NCBI GenBank assembly: GCA_030762935.1
Contig: CM060887.1
Span: 13,818,501-13,882,500 of the forward strand
DNA from: Hymenopus coronatus
Taxonomy: Eukaryota > Arthropoda > Insecta > Mantodea > Hymenopodidae
DNA length: 64,000 bases
Direction of reading: 5' to 3'
Shown here piece by piece: positions 33,240-44,162 of the stretch. The position numbers and the translations under genes were made by a program. The notes beneath the pieces were generated by a model. That model saw only the letters and a program-made list of their open reading frames with translations, was not told the DNA's origin and ran no database searches. Numbering within the stretch: position 1 is the stretch's first letter; each line of letters begins with the position of its first letter.

Positions 33240-35490
33240 CGTGAATGTATAGAACACAGATGTAGTACTAGTAGTAGTATTATAAGTAGTAATAGTAGCA
33301 GTAGTAGTAGTTGTAGTAGTAGTGGTAGTAGAGTAACAATAGTTGTAGTAGTAGCAGTAGTAGTGGTAGATAGTAGTCGTAGTAGTAATAGTAGTAGCAG
33401 TAGTTGTAGTAGTAGATAGTAGTAGAGTAACAATAGTTGTAGTAGTAGATAGTAGTGGTAGATAGTAGTAGCAGTAGTAGTGGTAGATAGTAGTCGTAGT
33501 AGTAATAGTAGTAGCAGTAGTTGTAGTAGTAGATAGTAGTAGAGTAACAATAGTTGTAGTAGTAGATAGTAGTGGTAGATAGTAGTTGTAGTAGTAATAG
33601 TAGTAGCAGCAGTTGTAGTAGTAGATAGTAGTAGAGTAAAAATAGTTGTAGTAGTAGCAGTAGTAGTGGTAGATAGTAGTCGTAGTAGTAATAGTAGTAG
33701 CAGTAGTTGTAGTAGTAGATAGTAGTAGAGTAAAAATAGTTGTAGTAGTAGCAGTAGTAGTGGTAGATAGTAGTAGCAGTAGTAGTGGTAGATAGTAGTC
33801 GTAGTAGTAATAGTAGTAGCAGTAGTTGTAGTAGTAGATAGTAGTAGAGTAAAAATAGTTGTAGTAGTAGCAGTAGTAGTGGTAGATAGTAGTAGCAGTA
33901 GTAGTGGTAGATAGTAGTAGAGTAACAATAGTTGTAGTAGTAGATAGTAGTGGTAGATAGTAGTTGTAGTAGTAATAGTAGTAGCAGCAGTTGTAGTAGT
34001 AGATAGTAGTAGAGTAAAAATAGTTGTAGTAGTAGCAGTAGTAGTGGTAGATAGTAGTCGTAGTAGTAATAGTAGTAGCAGTAGTTGTAGTAGTAGATAG
34101 TAGTAGAGTAAAAATAGTTGTAGTAGTAGCAGTAGTAGTGGTAGATAGTAGTAGCAGTAGTAGTGGTAGATAGTAGTCGTAGTAGTAATAGTAGTAGCAG
34201 TAGTTGTAGTAGTAGATAGTAGTAGAGTAAAAATAGTTGTAGTAGTAGCAGTAGTAGTGGTAGATAGTAGTAGCAGTAGTAGTGGTAGATAGTAGTAGAG
34301 TAACAATAGTTGTAGTAGTAGATAGTAGTGGTAGATAGTAGTTGTAGTAGTAATAGTAGTAGCAGCAGTTGTAGTAGTAGATAGTAGTAGAGTAAAAATA
34401 GTTGTAGTAGTAGCAGTAGTAGTGGTAGATAGTAGTCGTAGTAGTAATAGTAGTAGCAGTAGTTGTAGTAGTAGATAGTAGTAGAGTAAAAATAGTTGTA
34501 GTAGTAGCAGTAGTAGTGGTAGATAGTAGTAGCAGTAGTAGTGGTAGATAGTAGTCGTAGTAGTAATAGTAGTAGCAGTAGTTGTAGTAGTAGATAGTAG
34601 TAGAGTAAAAATAGTTGTAGTAGTAGCAGTAGTAGTGGTAGATAGTAGTAGCAGTAGTAGTGGTAGATAGTAGTCGTAGTAGTAATAGTAGTAGCAGTAG
34701 TTGTAGTAGTAGATAGTAGTAGAGTAACAATAGTTGTAGTAGTAGATAGTAGTGGTAGATAGTAGTTGTAGTAGTAATAGTAGTAGCAGCAGTTGTAGTA
34801 GTAGATAGTAGTAGAGTAAAAATAGTTGTAGTAGTAGATAGTAGTGGTAGATAGTAGTCGTAGTAGTAATAGTAGTAGCAGTAGTTGTAGTAGTAGATAG
34901 TAGTAGAGTAACAATAGTTGTAGTAGTAGATAGTAGTGGTAGATAGTAGTCGTAGTAGTAATAGTAGTAGCAGTAGTTGTAGTAGTAGATAGTAGTAGAG
35001 TAAAAATAGTTGTAGTAGTAGCAGTAGTAGTGGTAGATAGTAGTCGTAGTAGTAATAGTAGTAGCAGTAGTTGTAGTAGTAGATAGTAGTAGAGTAACAA
35101 TAGTTGTAGTAGTAGATAGTAGTGGTAGATAGTAGTCGTAGTAGTAATAGTAGTAGCAGTAGTTGTAGTAGTAGATAGTAGTAGAGTAACAATAGTTGTA
35201 GTAGTAGATAGTATTGGTAGATAGTAGTCGTAGTAGTAATAGTAGTAGCAGTAGTTGTAGTAGTAGATAGTAGTAGAGTAACAATAGTTGTAGTAGTAGA
35301 TAGTAGTGGTAGATAGTAGTTGTAGTAGTAGCAGTAGTAGTGGTAGATAGTAGTGGTAGATAGTAGTGGTAGATAGTAGTGGTAGATAGTAGTGGTAGAT
35401 AGTAGTCGTAGTAGTAATAGTAGTAGCAGTAGTTGTAGTAGTAGATAGTAGTAGAGTAACAATAGTTGTAGTAGTAGATAGTAGTGGTAG
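33240..35490 (+). repeat. GTA satellite, zone 1 (long higher-order repeat)
   Basis: The array proper starts about 33262. Units of AGATAGTAGTAGAGTAACAA or AGTAAAAATAGTTGTAGTAG, then CAGTAGTAGTGGTAGATAGT and CGTAGTAGTAATAGTAGTAG, repeat with alternating variants. This gives a higher-order period of roughly 100 to 190 bases. Repeats of several hundred bases near 33860-34700 look almost identical, suggesting recent unequal exchange. Confidence 0.9.
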
Positions 35491-36880
35491 ATAGCAGCAG
35501 TAGTAGTAATAGATAGTAGTTGCAGTAGTAGATAGTGGTAGAGTAGCAGTAGTAGTTGTAGATAGTAGCAGCAGTAGTAGTAGTAGATAGTAGTGGTAGA
35601 TAGTAGCAGCAGTAGTAGTAGTAGATAGTAGTTGCAGTAGTAGATAGTGGTAGAGTAGCAGTAGTAGTAGATAGTGGTAGTAGTTGCAATAGTAGTAGAT
35701 AGTGGTAGTAGTTGCAATAGTAGTAGATAGTGGTAGAGTGGCAGTAGTAGTAGATAGTGGTAGTAGTTGCAATAGTAGTAGATAGTGGTAGTAGTTGCAA
35801 TAGTAGTAGATAGTGGTAGAGTAGCAGTAGTAGTAGATAGTGGTAGAGTAGCAGTAGTAGTAGATAGTGGTAGAGTTGCAGTAGTAGTAGATAGTGGTAG
35901 TAGTTGCAATAGTAGTAGATAGTGGTAGAGTAGCAGTAGTAGTAGATAGTGATAGTAGTTGCAATAGTAGTAGATAATGGTAGTAGTTGCAATAGTAGTA
36001 GATAGTGGTAGTAGTTGCAGTAGTAGATAGTGGTAGAGTAGCAGTAGTAGTAGATAGTGATAGTAGTTGCAATAGTAGTAGATAGTGGTAGTAGTTGCAG
36101 TAGTAGATAGTGGTAGAGTAGCAGTAGTAGTAGATAGTGATAGTAGTTGCAATAGTAGTAGATAGTGATAGTAGTTGCAGTAGTAGATAGTGGTAGTAGT
36201 TGCAGTAGTAGTAGATAGTGGTAGTAGTTGCAATAGTAGTAGATAGTGATAGTAGTTGCAATAGTAGTAGATAGTGATAGTAGTTGCAGTAGTAGATAGT
36301 GGTAGTAGTTGCAGTAGTAGTAGATAGTGGTAGTAGTTGCAATAGTAGTAGATAGTGGTAGTAGTTGCAATAGTAGTAGATAGTGGTAGTAGTTGCAATA
36401 GTAGTAGATAGTGGTAGAGTAGCAGTAGTAGTAGATAGTGATAGTAGTTGCAATAGTAGTAGATAGTGGTAGTAGTTGCAATAGTAGTAGATAGTGGTAG
36501 TAGTTGCAGTAGTAGTAGATAGTGGTAGTAGTTGCAGTAGTAGTAGATAGTGGTAGTAGTTGCAATAGTAGTAGATAGTGGTAGTAGTTGCAATAGTAGT
36601 AGATAGTGGTAGTAGTTGCAATAGTAGTAGATAGTGGTAGTAGTTGCAATAGTAGTAGATAGTGGTAGAGTAGCAGTAGTAGTAGATAGTGGTAGTAGTT
36701 GCAATAGTAGTAGATAGTGGTAGTAGTTGCAATAGTAGTAGATAGTGGTAGAGTAGCAGTAGTAGTAGATACTGGTAGTAGTTGCAGTAGTAGTAGATAG
36801 TGGTAGTAGTTGCAATAGTAGTAGATAGTGGTAGTAGTTGCAATAGTAGTAGATAGTGGTAGAGTAGCAGTAATAGTAGT
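35491..36880 (+). repeat. GTA satellite, zone 2 (about 27-base unit)
   Basis: The dominant unit is GTAGATAGTGGTAGTAGTTG followed by CAATAGTA, interleaved with GTAGAGTAGCAGTAGTA units. No reading frame is meaningful. Confidence 0.9.
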
Positions 36881-39800
36881 AGTAGTAGTAGCAGCAGTAG
36901 TGGTAGATAGAGGTAATAGATAGTGGTAGAGTAGCAGTAGTAGTAATAGTAGTAGTAGCAGCAGCAGCAGTAGTGGTAGATAGAGGTAATAGATAGTGGT
37001 AGAGTAGCAGTAGTAGTAATAGTAGTAGTAGCAGCAGCAGCAGTAGTGGTAGATAGAGGTAATAGATAGTGGTAGAGTAGCAGTAGTAGTAATAGTATTA
37101 GTAGCAGCAGCAGCAGTAGTGGTAGATAGAGGTAATAGATAGTGGTAGAGTAGCAGTAGTAGTAATAGTAGCAGCAGCAGCAGCAGCAGTAGTGGTAGAT
37201 AGAGGTAATAGATAGTGGTAGAGTAGCAGTAGTAGTAATATTAGTAGTAGCAGCAGCAGCAGCAGTAGTAGTAGTGGTAGATAGAGGTAATAGATAGTGG
37301 TAGAGTAGCAGTAGTAGTAATAGTAGTATTAGTAGCAGCAGCAGTAGTAGTGGTAGATAGAGGTAATAGATAGTGGTAGAGTAGCAGTAGTAGTAATAGC
37401 ATTAGTAGCAGCAGCAGCAGCAGCAGTAGTGGTAGATAGAGGTAATAGATAGTGGTAGAGTAGCAGTAGTAGTAATAGTAGTATTAGTAGCAGCAGCAGC
37501 AGTAGTAGTGGTAGATAGAGGTAATAGATAGTGGTAGAGTAGCAGTAGTAGTAATAGTATTAGTAGCAGCAGCAGCAGCAGCAGCAGCAGTAGTGGTAGA
37601 TAGAGGTAATAGATAGTGGTAGAGTAGCAGTAGTAGTAATAGTAGTAGTAGCAGCAGCAGCAGTAGTAGTGGTAGATAGAGGTAATAGATAGTGGTAGAG
37701 TAGCAGTAGTAGTATTAGTAGTAGTAGTAGTAGCAGCAGTAGTGGTAGATAGAGGTAATAGATAGTGGTAGAGTAGCAGTAGTAGTAATAGTATTAGTAG
37801 CAGCAGCAGCAGCAGCAGTAGTGGTAGATAGAGGTAATAGATAGTGGTAGAGTAGCAGTAGTAGTAATAGTAGTAGTAGCAGCAGCAGCAGTAGTGGTAG
37901 ATAGAGGTAATAGATAGTGGTAGAGTAGCAGTAGTAGTAATAGTAGTAGTAGTAGTAGCAGCAGTAGTGGTAGATAGAGGTAATAGATAGTGGTAGAGTA
38001 GCAGTAGTAGTAATAGTAGTAGTAGTAGTAGCAGCAGTAGTGGTAGATAGAGGTAATAGATAGTGGTAGAGTAGCAGTAGTAGTAATAGTAGTAGTAGTA
38101 GTAGCAGCAGTAGTGGTAGATAGAGGTAATAGATAGTGGTAGAGTAGTAGTAGTAGTAATAGTAGTAGTAGTAGTAGTAGCAGCAGTAGTGGTAGATAGA
38201 GGTAATAGATAGTGGTAGAGTAGTAGTAGTAGTAATAGTAGTAGTAGTAGTAGCAGCAGTAGTGGTAGATAGAGGTAATAGATAGTGGTAGAGTAGTAGT
38301 AGTAGTAATAGTAGTAGTAGTAGTAGCAGCAGTAGTGGTAGATAGAGGTAATAGATAGTGGTAGAGTAGCAATAGTAGTAATAGTAGTAGTAGTAGTAGC
38401 AGCAGTAGTGTTAGATAGAGGTAATAGATAGTGGTAGAGTAGCAGTAGTAGTAATAGTATTAGTAGCAGCAGCAGCAGTAGTGGTAGATAGAGGTAATAG
38501 ATAGTGGTAGAGTAGCAGTAGTAGTAATAGTAGTATTAGTAGCAGCAGCAAGAGTAGTAGTGGTAGATAGAGGTAATAGATAGTGGTAGAGTAGCAGTAG
38601 TAGTAATAGTAGTAGTAGTAGTAGCAGCAGTAGTGGTAGATAGAGGTAATAGATAGTGGTAGAGTAGTAGTAGTAGTAATAGTAGTAGCAGCAGTAGTGG
38701 TAGATAGAGGTAATAGATAGTGGTAGAGTAGTAGTAGTAGTAATAGTAGTAGTAGTAGTAGTAGTAGTAGAAGCAGTAGTGGTAGATAGAGGTAATAGAT
38801 AGTGGTAGAGTAGTAGTAGTAGTAGTAGCAGCAGTAGTGGTAGATAGAGGTAATAGATAGTGGTAGAGTAGCAATAGTAGTAATAGTAGTAGTAGTAGTA
38901 GCAGCAGTAGTGGTAGATAGAGGTAATAGATAGTGGTAGAGTAGCAGTAGTAGTAATAGTATTAGTAGCAGCAGCAGCAGTAGTGGTAGATAGAGGTAAT
39001 AGATAGTGGTAGAGTAGCAGTAGTAGTAATAGTAGAATTAGTAGCAGCAGCAGCAGTAGTAGTGGTAGATAGAGGTAATAGATAGTGGTAGAGTAGCAGT
39101 AGTAGTAATAGTAGTAGTAGTAGTAGCAGCAGTAGTGGTAGATAGAGGTAATAGATAGTGGTAGAGTAGCAGTAGTAGTAATAGTATTAGTAGCAGCAGC
39201 AGCAGCAGCAGTAGTGGTAGATAGAGGTAATAGATAGTGGTAGAGTAGCAGTAGTAGTAATAGTAGTATTAGTAGCAGCAGCAGCAGTAGTAGTGGTAGA
39301 TAGAGGTAATAGATAGTGGTAGAGTAGCAGTAGTAGTAATAGTAGTAGTAGCAGCAGCAGCAGCAGTAGTGGTAGATAGAGGTAATAGATAGTGGTAGAG
39401 TAGCAGTAGTAGTAATAGTAGTATTAGTAGCAGCAGCAGCAGTAGTAGTGGTAGATAGAGGTAATAGATAGTGGTAGAGTAGCAGTAGTAGTAATAGTAT
39501 TAGTAGCAGCAGCAGCAGCAGCAGTAGTGGTAGATAGAGGTAATAGATAGTGGTAGAGTAGCAGTAGTAGTAATAGTATTAGTAGCAGCAGCAGCAGCAG
39601 CAGTAGTGGTAGATAGAGGTAATAGATAGTGGTAGAGTAGCAGTAGTAGTAATAGTATTAGTAGCAGCAGCAGCAGCAGCAGTAGTGGTAGATAGAGGTA
39701 ATAGATAGTGGTAGAGTAGCAGTAGTAGTAATAGTATTAGTAGCAGCAGCAGCAGCAGCAGTAGTGGTAGATAGAGGTAATAGATAGTGGTAGAGTAGCA

Positions 39801-40430
39801 GTAGTAGTAATAGTAGTATTAGTAGCAGCAGCAGCAGCAGCAGTAGTGGTAGATAGAGGTAATAGATAGTGGTAGAGTAGCAGTAGTAGTAATAGTAGTA
39901 GCAGCAGCAGCAGCAGCAGCAGTAGTGGTAGATAGAGGTAATAGATAGTGGTAGAGTAGCAGTAGTAGTAATAGTATTAGTAGCAGCAGCAGCAGCAGCA
40001 GTAGTGGTAGATAGAGGTAATAGATAGTGGTAGAGTAGCAGTAGTAGTAATAGTAGTATTAGTAGCAGCAGCAGCAGCAGTAGTGGTAGATAGAGGTAAT
40101 AGATAGTGGTAGAGTAGCAGTAGTAGTAATAGTAGTATTAGTAGCAGCAGCAGCAGCAGCAGTAGTGGTAGATAGAGGTAATAGATAGTGGTAGAGTAGC
40201 AGTAGTAGTAATAGTAGTAGCAGCAGCAGCAGCAGCAGCAGTAGTGGTAGATAGAGGTAATAGATAGTGGTAGAGTAGCAGTAGTAGTAATAGTAGTATT
40301 AGTCGCAGCAGCAGCAGCAGTAGTAGCAGTAGTAGTGGTAGATAGTGGTAGTAGATAGTGGTAGAGTAGCAGTAGTAGTAGTGGTAGATAGTAGTAGCAG
40401 CATTAGTAGTAAAAGTAGTAGAGGTAGATA
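36881..40430 (+). repeat. GTA satellite, zone 3 (70-85-base unit)
   Basis: Units run GGTAGAGTAGCAGTAGTAGT, then an AAT..ATT variable part, then a CAG run of 2-9 repeats, then TAGTGGTAGATAGAGGTAAT and AGATAGT. One measured unit (36998-37070) is 73 bases. Most length variation is in the CAG run. There are roughly 45 units. Confidence 0.92.
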
Positions 40431-40545
40431 GCGGACACACACTCTCGGTCCTTTTTTCAGAAATACTTTTATTGGATTCAAGGGAACCCAAAACGTGTAT
40501 TTCCAGTGACCTCGGAAATTAATTTCATCACTTTTACGGAAAGTG
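40431..40545 (+). mobile_element. HLR 3' fragment at the right edge of the GTA array
   Basis: GACACACACTCTCGGTCCTT, AGAAATACTTTTATTGGATT and CAAAACGTGTATTTCCAGTG follow HLR order from the CA slot onward. The hairpin is missing. The junction with the array lies exactly at the CA slot. Confidence 0.75.
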
Positions 40546-41081
40546 TAGCAAAATGTAGCAAAGGTAATAGACATCTAACACTATGTTTATCCAGCCTTAT
40601 ACTTTATGTAACTCGACGAAGACGCAAGAGCAAATTCACTGACCTTCATGATTCCAAACAGCAACTGTTATAAGCAATATTGAAGGCGTCTCATATGAAA
40701 TACTTGTTGGGACTGGAAGCGCTGGTAAATCAGTGTTTGTTAAATTCTTAGATGTTTGTATAAAATTTCACACCATTCAATTCTAAATTCATTCCAAAAT
40801 TTAGATTATTAGGAGAAGATTACTTTCCTGCGCGTATTACTACTGTGTTGTATCACGGTGCACTGGTCACATGGGTCCGTTGCGGTGCATTGCAATCTTT
40901 AACTACACTCACAATGGGATGCAAGCTCAGAGTAGCGAAGTATAAGCGCAAGCGCGAGGAAAAACCATTACAATCAAGCATATTGCATAAGAAAATTCAT
41001 TCAATAAATTCAGTAAATAGTTTTTCAAAGGTACATACACAACTGGCGTTACTGACACAACCATTGAGTAAAACATTAAAA
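40546..41081. other. Unassigned sequence
   Basis: A plus-strand frame of 112 codons begins at 40845 and runs into the next HLR. It has no recognisable motif. Confidence 0.4.
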
Positions 41082-41803
41082 ATCTGTAGTGTTACACACA
41101 CAGGACTTTCTCTAGCTGTTCTACAAACTTCATACATAAGATTCTTCTTCTCTCTGCACCTTGCTAATCGTGGTACTCATTAGCACAATGTTCTTATTAT
41201 TTAGTTCCGTATAAGTAGGAAGAAAATAAGGGAATACACTAGGCTAAACCAATAGTCAAATGTTTTCAAAGCTGTCGTTATGTGATTGTCATTACAAATC
41301 GCTTTTCTTGGCCAGGAGTAGAACAAAAGAAAAACGGACACTCCCCTCTGAGAAAAGTATATGTACTTCACAACTGAAACTAATAACAATGAATTCCTCG
41401 AAAACGGTAAGCTCCACGAGAAAAATGTACATGAAATAACCTGTGTATTTTAACAATACCTACATTTTTTTGTACAGTAAGTTTTTGTCTATCTCTTACG
41501 GTTTACTAGTTATGCCAAATTAAGCAAAATTCATCCAGAATAAACAGGTCTTCAGAAGCTATTCCCAGAAAATTCAAGATATACATTTTATTTGTTAGGT
41601 AAATATCTTTAATATATGATATTTTAATCAAAATCTTTAGAGCTATTTTTAGGAAAATAAAAATTTTCGAAAAAATGTCAATGTAAAGGGTAGTTTGGGG
41701 TGGGGGGGATTTTTCTCAAAATTTTCGTGTCGCATCCCTGGAAGATATTAAACTTAAATACCAAGTTTGGATTTTAGCTACTTTTCATTTTTGAGTTATC
41801 GTG

Positions 41804-41839
<36 letters not shown>

Positions 41840-41966
41840 TCTTTTTCTCAAAATGCTTTTTTTGGATACAGGGGGTCCTAAATCTCGGTATCGAATTTTT
41901 GGTTGGAATACAATACTTCTCTATCCCTATGTACATTGTACATATGGGGCTAGAGAAAGTAAAAAT
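41082..41966 (+). mobile_element. Full HLR copy, divergent subfamily with variant hairpin
   Basis: The 5' end is GTAGTGTTACACACACAGGA with CTTTCTCTAGCTGTTCTAC. The hairpin is CTCTATCCCTATGTAC..GTACATATGGGGCTAGAG, then AAAGTAAAAA. (CA)n lies at 41807-41837. Confidence 0.9.
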
Positions 41967-42220
41967 AGTGTAAGTGATAAAGCCGCACATAGTGCAATGT
42001 GCATTACCTATTTGCGCCTTACAATTTGTGAGAGTCAAGAAATATAGACGCTTATGGTGGGTACACCAAAGGAGGGTTCAACAACGAGACTTCCGTAACT
42101 TCTTGAAGCAAACGAGAGATGGCATGCCACGTCCAAATAGAAGGGTAAGCATATACCAGTGGCCCAACTGCCTCGTATTTGATGTACTCATCTATCCCTC
42201 TGGGCGTTAAAAGAGTTGTA
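41967..42220. other. Unassigned sequence
   Basis: Nothing recognised. Confidence 0.4.
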
Positions 42221-42387
42221 GAATTCAACGGGGTTATTTCAAGTTAAAATCGGGCAAGGAGGAAATGGAGGTCGACCTTCAATTTACCCTTCTCAATCAT
42301 CGTGACTCGTTGACACTCTCCGCTGATAAGCAAGAGGAGTAAAACAGTTCCTCACCAATTGAAATAGCCCCGTTGATTTGTGAATTC
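42221..42387. mobile_element. Short MITE-like element with ~20 bp inverted ends
   Basis: Left end CAACGGGGTTATTTCAAGTT (42226-42245) and right end AATTGAAATAGCCCCGTTG (from 42357) are inverse with about 3 differences. GAATTC lies just outside on each side. It is noncoding and about 150 bp between ends. The superfamily is not recognised. Confidence 0.6.
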
Positions 42388-42534
42388 TTAAACGCACGAA
42401 CAGTTGTCTGTATACTTCAAATACAAGGTAGCGGAGTCACCTGTAGAATAGACACTGTAAACTTCCGCATTATGATCGTCTGCTGTTGCACAGTAGACAA
42501 TTTTTGGTTTTTGATAGTTTTTAACGCCCGTTTT

Positions 42535-42690
42535 TACTACTATGGCACCATGGTGATGACACTGATGATACATGGAGCCATGCGATGGCGGGGGAAATCG
42601 GAGTACCCGGAGAAAAATCATCCCTGCGCCGTTTGTCCACCACAAGTCCCACATGCGGTCACTTGGGGTTGAGCCACAGCAGGCAATGCA
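42535..42690 (-). repeat. SINE with conserved CCGGTTTCCCC core, copy 3
   Basis: Plus-strand GGGGGAAATCGGAGTACCCG, with CACATGCGGTCACTTGGGGT on the head side. A CATCATCAGTGTCATCACCA tail is on the minus strand. Confidence 0.65.
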
Positions 42691-42744
42691 TAGAATAAAG
42701 TATTCAGAATTATTCCTTTATGCACGCAACACACGGAAACACGA

Positions 42745-42990
42745 TTGCCTCCGTGGTTGAGTGGTCAGCTAGCTGACTTCTCACCCGTAGGTCCCGGGTT
42801 TGATTCCCAATTTTTCCTTAACCAGAATTATTCCCTATCCCCCACAGAGTGTGGAAGTAATGTATGTGAGAGTGAATGTGTGTGTTTGAGGAAAATAAAA
42901 CAATTTAAACCCAACGTAAAAAACTTGCAGACGATTTGTTTCTAGTGGAAAGCTCCCAATATGATCTTAGATGTTAAAGAGAGCTATAAA
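42745..42990 (+). repeat. tRNA-derived SINE, copy 2 (full head)
   Basis: GCCTCCGTGGTTGAGTGG (A box) and GGTCCCGGGTTTGATTCCC (B box) are spaced as in a tRNA. Then follow CTATCCCCCACAGAGTG, GTATGTGAGAGTGAATG, CAATTTAAACCC and a GATCTTAGATGTTAAAG tail. It is the same family as 4690-4905, and its head matches 16917-16997. Confidence 0.75.
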
Positions 42991-43125
42991 AAACACTTGA
43001 CGTTCACAGATAGTTATGTTGGATCTTTAATTGGAGATGATCAATTTTACTGCTCACAATCTTATTATTATGATGTGTAATTTTTCTTGAGCGAGAGAGG
43101 AAAGGCCTTTCATTGATTTTACTCA

Positions 43126-43545
43126 GTTCACCCCTCAACATTCTTATTTATGTGAATGCTTACATTGAATAACATAGGTATAAGCCCTTGCACCTCTTTG
43201 CCAGTGGGGCTTAAGAGTGAATACGGTTTATGTGGGACCACTCTGCCACCTACTGTATTGTAAAACTGATCATCGGATATTAAGCATTAAAATATCAGCC
43301 TGTGGGACTCCCATATGCGTATTGAAGTTATCGGGAAAATGTGTCATTAATGCAAATCCTACGATTGGATAAATATGATTCACCCCTCACCAACACTTCG
43401 CGTATCTAAGTGAATGCTTACATTGCATAACATAGGTATAAACGCTTGCGCTTACTGCGTCTGCAACTCACTAGAGTGCTGCTTAAGAGTGAAAACTCCA
43501 TTGATTTGGGTATTGTAAAAATGATCATCCGGATATTAGCGGCAA
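43126..43545. repeat. Diverged direct duplication next to the Ig exon
   Basis: About 165 bases occur twice (43126-43290 and 43377-43545). Shared blocks in order are GTGAATGCTTACATTGAATA, ACATAGGTATAA, GCTTAAGAGTGAA, TATTGTAAAA and TGATCATCGGATATTA. The second ends about 30 bases from the exon's splice donor. Confidence 0.75.
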
Positions 43546-43575
43546 TGGTGACTCAGTATCCTAGAGAATACTTAC

Positions 43576-43869
43576 TGTACAAGCGGATGGTGCCGTCAGT
43601 CTCGCCCCGAGGGTTCTTGGCCACGCACTTGTACGTGCCGTAGTCTTTTTCCTGTATGTTGTTGATGGTGAGCTTCATGTGGGTTTTGTAAGGCGGCGAG
43701 CCGACAGTGTTGACCTGCTGGTACTTGCGACTCTCGTGTATCATGTGACCGTCCTCTCTCGTCCAATAGTTGAGCGACGTGGGATGTGCCTCGGTGAAAC
43801 ACTCGAGTGTGACGTTGTAGGCCAGCGGAGCTCCTACCAGCTGGTGCGGTATCCACAGCATTGGCGGAA
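43576..43869 (-). CDS. Internal exon: one Ig domain of a DIP/lachesin-type adhesion protein
   Basis: The exon is 294 bases. On the minus strand it starts after a TTGACAG acceptor (AG at 43871-43870) and ends at a GTAAGT donor (43575-43570). Both ends are in phase 1, as is usual for Ig-domain exons. It encodes 98 residues starting VPPMLWIPHQLVGAP. Cys24 (LEC), Trp36 (NYW) and Cys82 (DYGTYKC) form the Ig signature, an NVT glycosylation site lies at 19-21, and it ends KNPRGETDGTIRLY. The sequence is very like the third Ig domain of insect dpr-interacting proteins and lachesin-like proteins. These are extracellular, usually membrane-anchored proteins that pair with Dpr or each other on neurons. 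No stop or frameshift is present, so it is probably part of a working gene. Neighbouring exons are not in the window. Which paralogue it belongs to cannot be decided from one exon. Confidence 0.9.
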
Positions 43870-44162
43870 CTGTCAACAGAGAAACAACAAATATATGTAC
43901 ATCTCCAGCAAACAATTAAACTGGGGTCAGAGAAAAGCAAATACAGTGATTCTGTTGTGTTCCGGAGGGAGCGAGCATTTTCATCGCTTCCTAATGTGGT
44001 CAAGCTTCAATAACAATATCACAGCGTTTCCTAACCTTTCAACATGCCTTCTTCCCATAGATCTACCTCTAATGCTTTGTCATCTAATAAAGATCAACAG
44101 CAACTTTCATATGGAACACATTATAATTTATTACTAAAGAGGGGACTTGAAGATACTAAAAA
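43870..44162. other. Intron sequence upstream of the Ig exon
   Basis: On the minus strand this precedes the acceptor. Pyrimidine-rich TTGTTTCTCTGTTGACAG lies at the exon edge. No second exon is seen. Confidence 0.6.

Noticed and set aside
33129..36815. A 1,228-codon minus-strand open frame rich in Tyr, Leu and Thr
   Set aside because: It is the stop-free reverse complement of the GTA satellite. The other two minus frames are open as well, and no domain or gene structure is present.
36881..40430. CRISPR-like regular repeat array
   Set aside because: Units are imperfect trinucleotide-derived tandem repeats without unique spacers, in a eukaryotic context.
40845..41183. 112-codon frame as a gene
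   Set aside because: It runs from unassigned sequence into an HLR 5' end and has no recognisable domain.
43596..44003. 135-codon minus-strand frame over the Ig exon
   Set aside because: It is an out-of-phase shadow of the real exon. Only the phase giving LEC..NYW..DYGTYKC matches an Ig domain and the splice sites.
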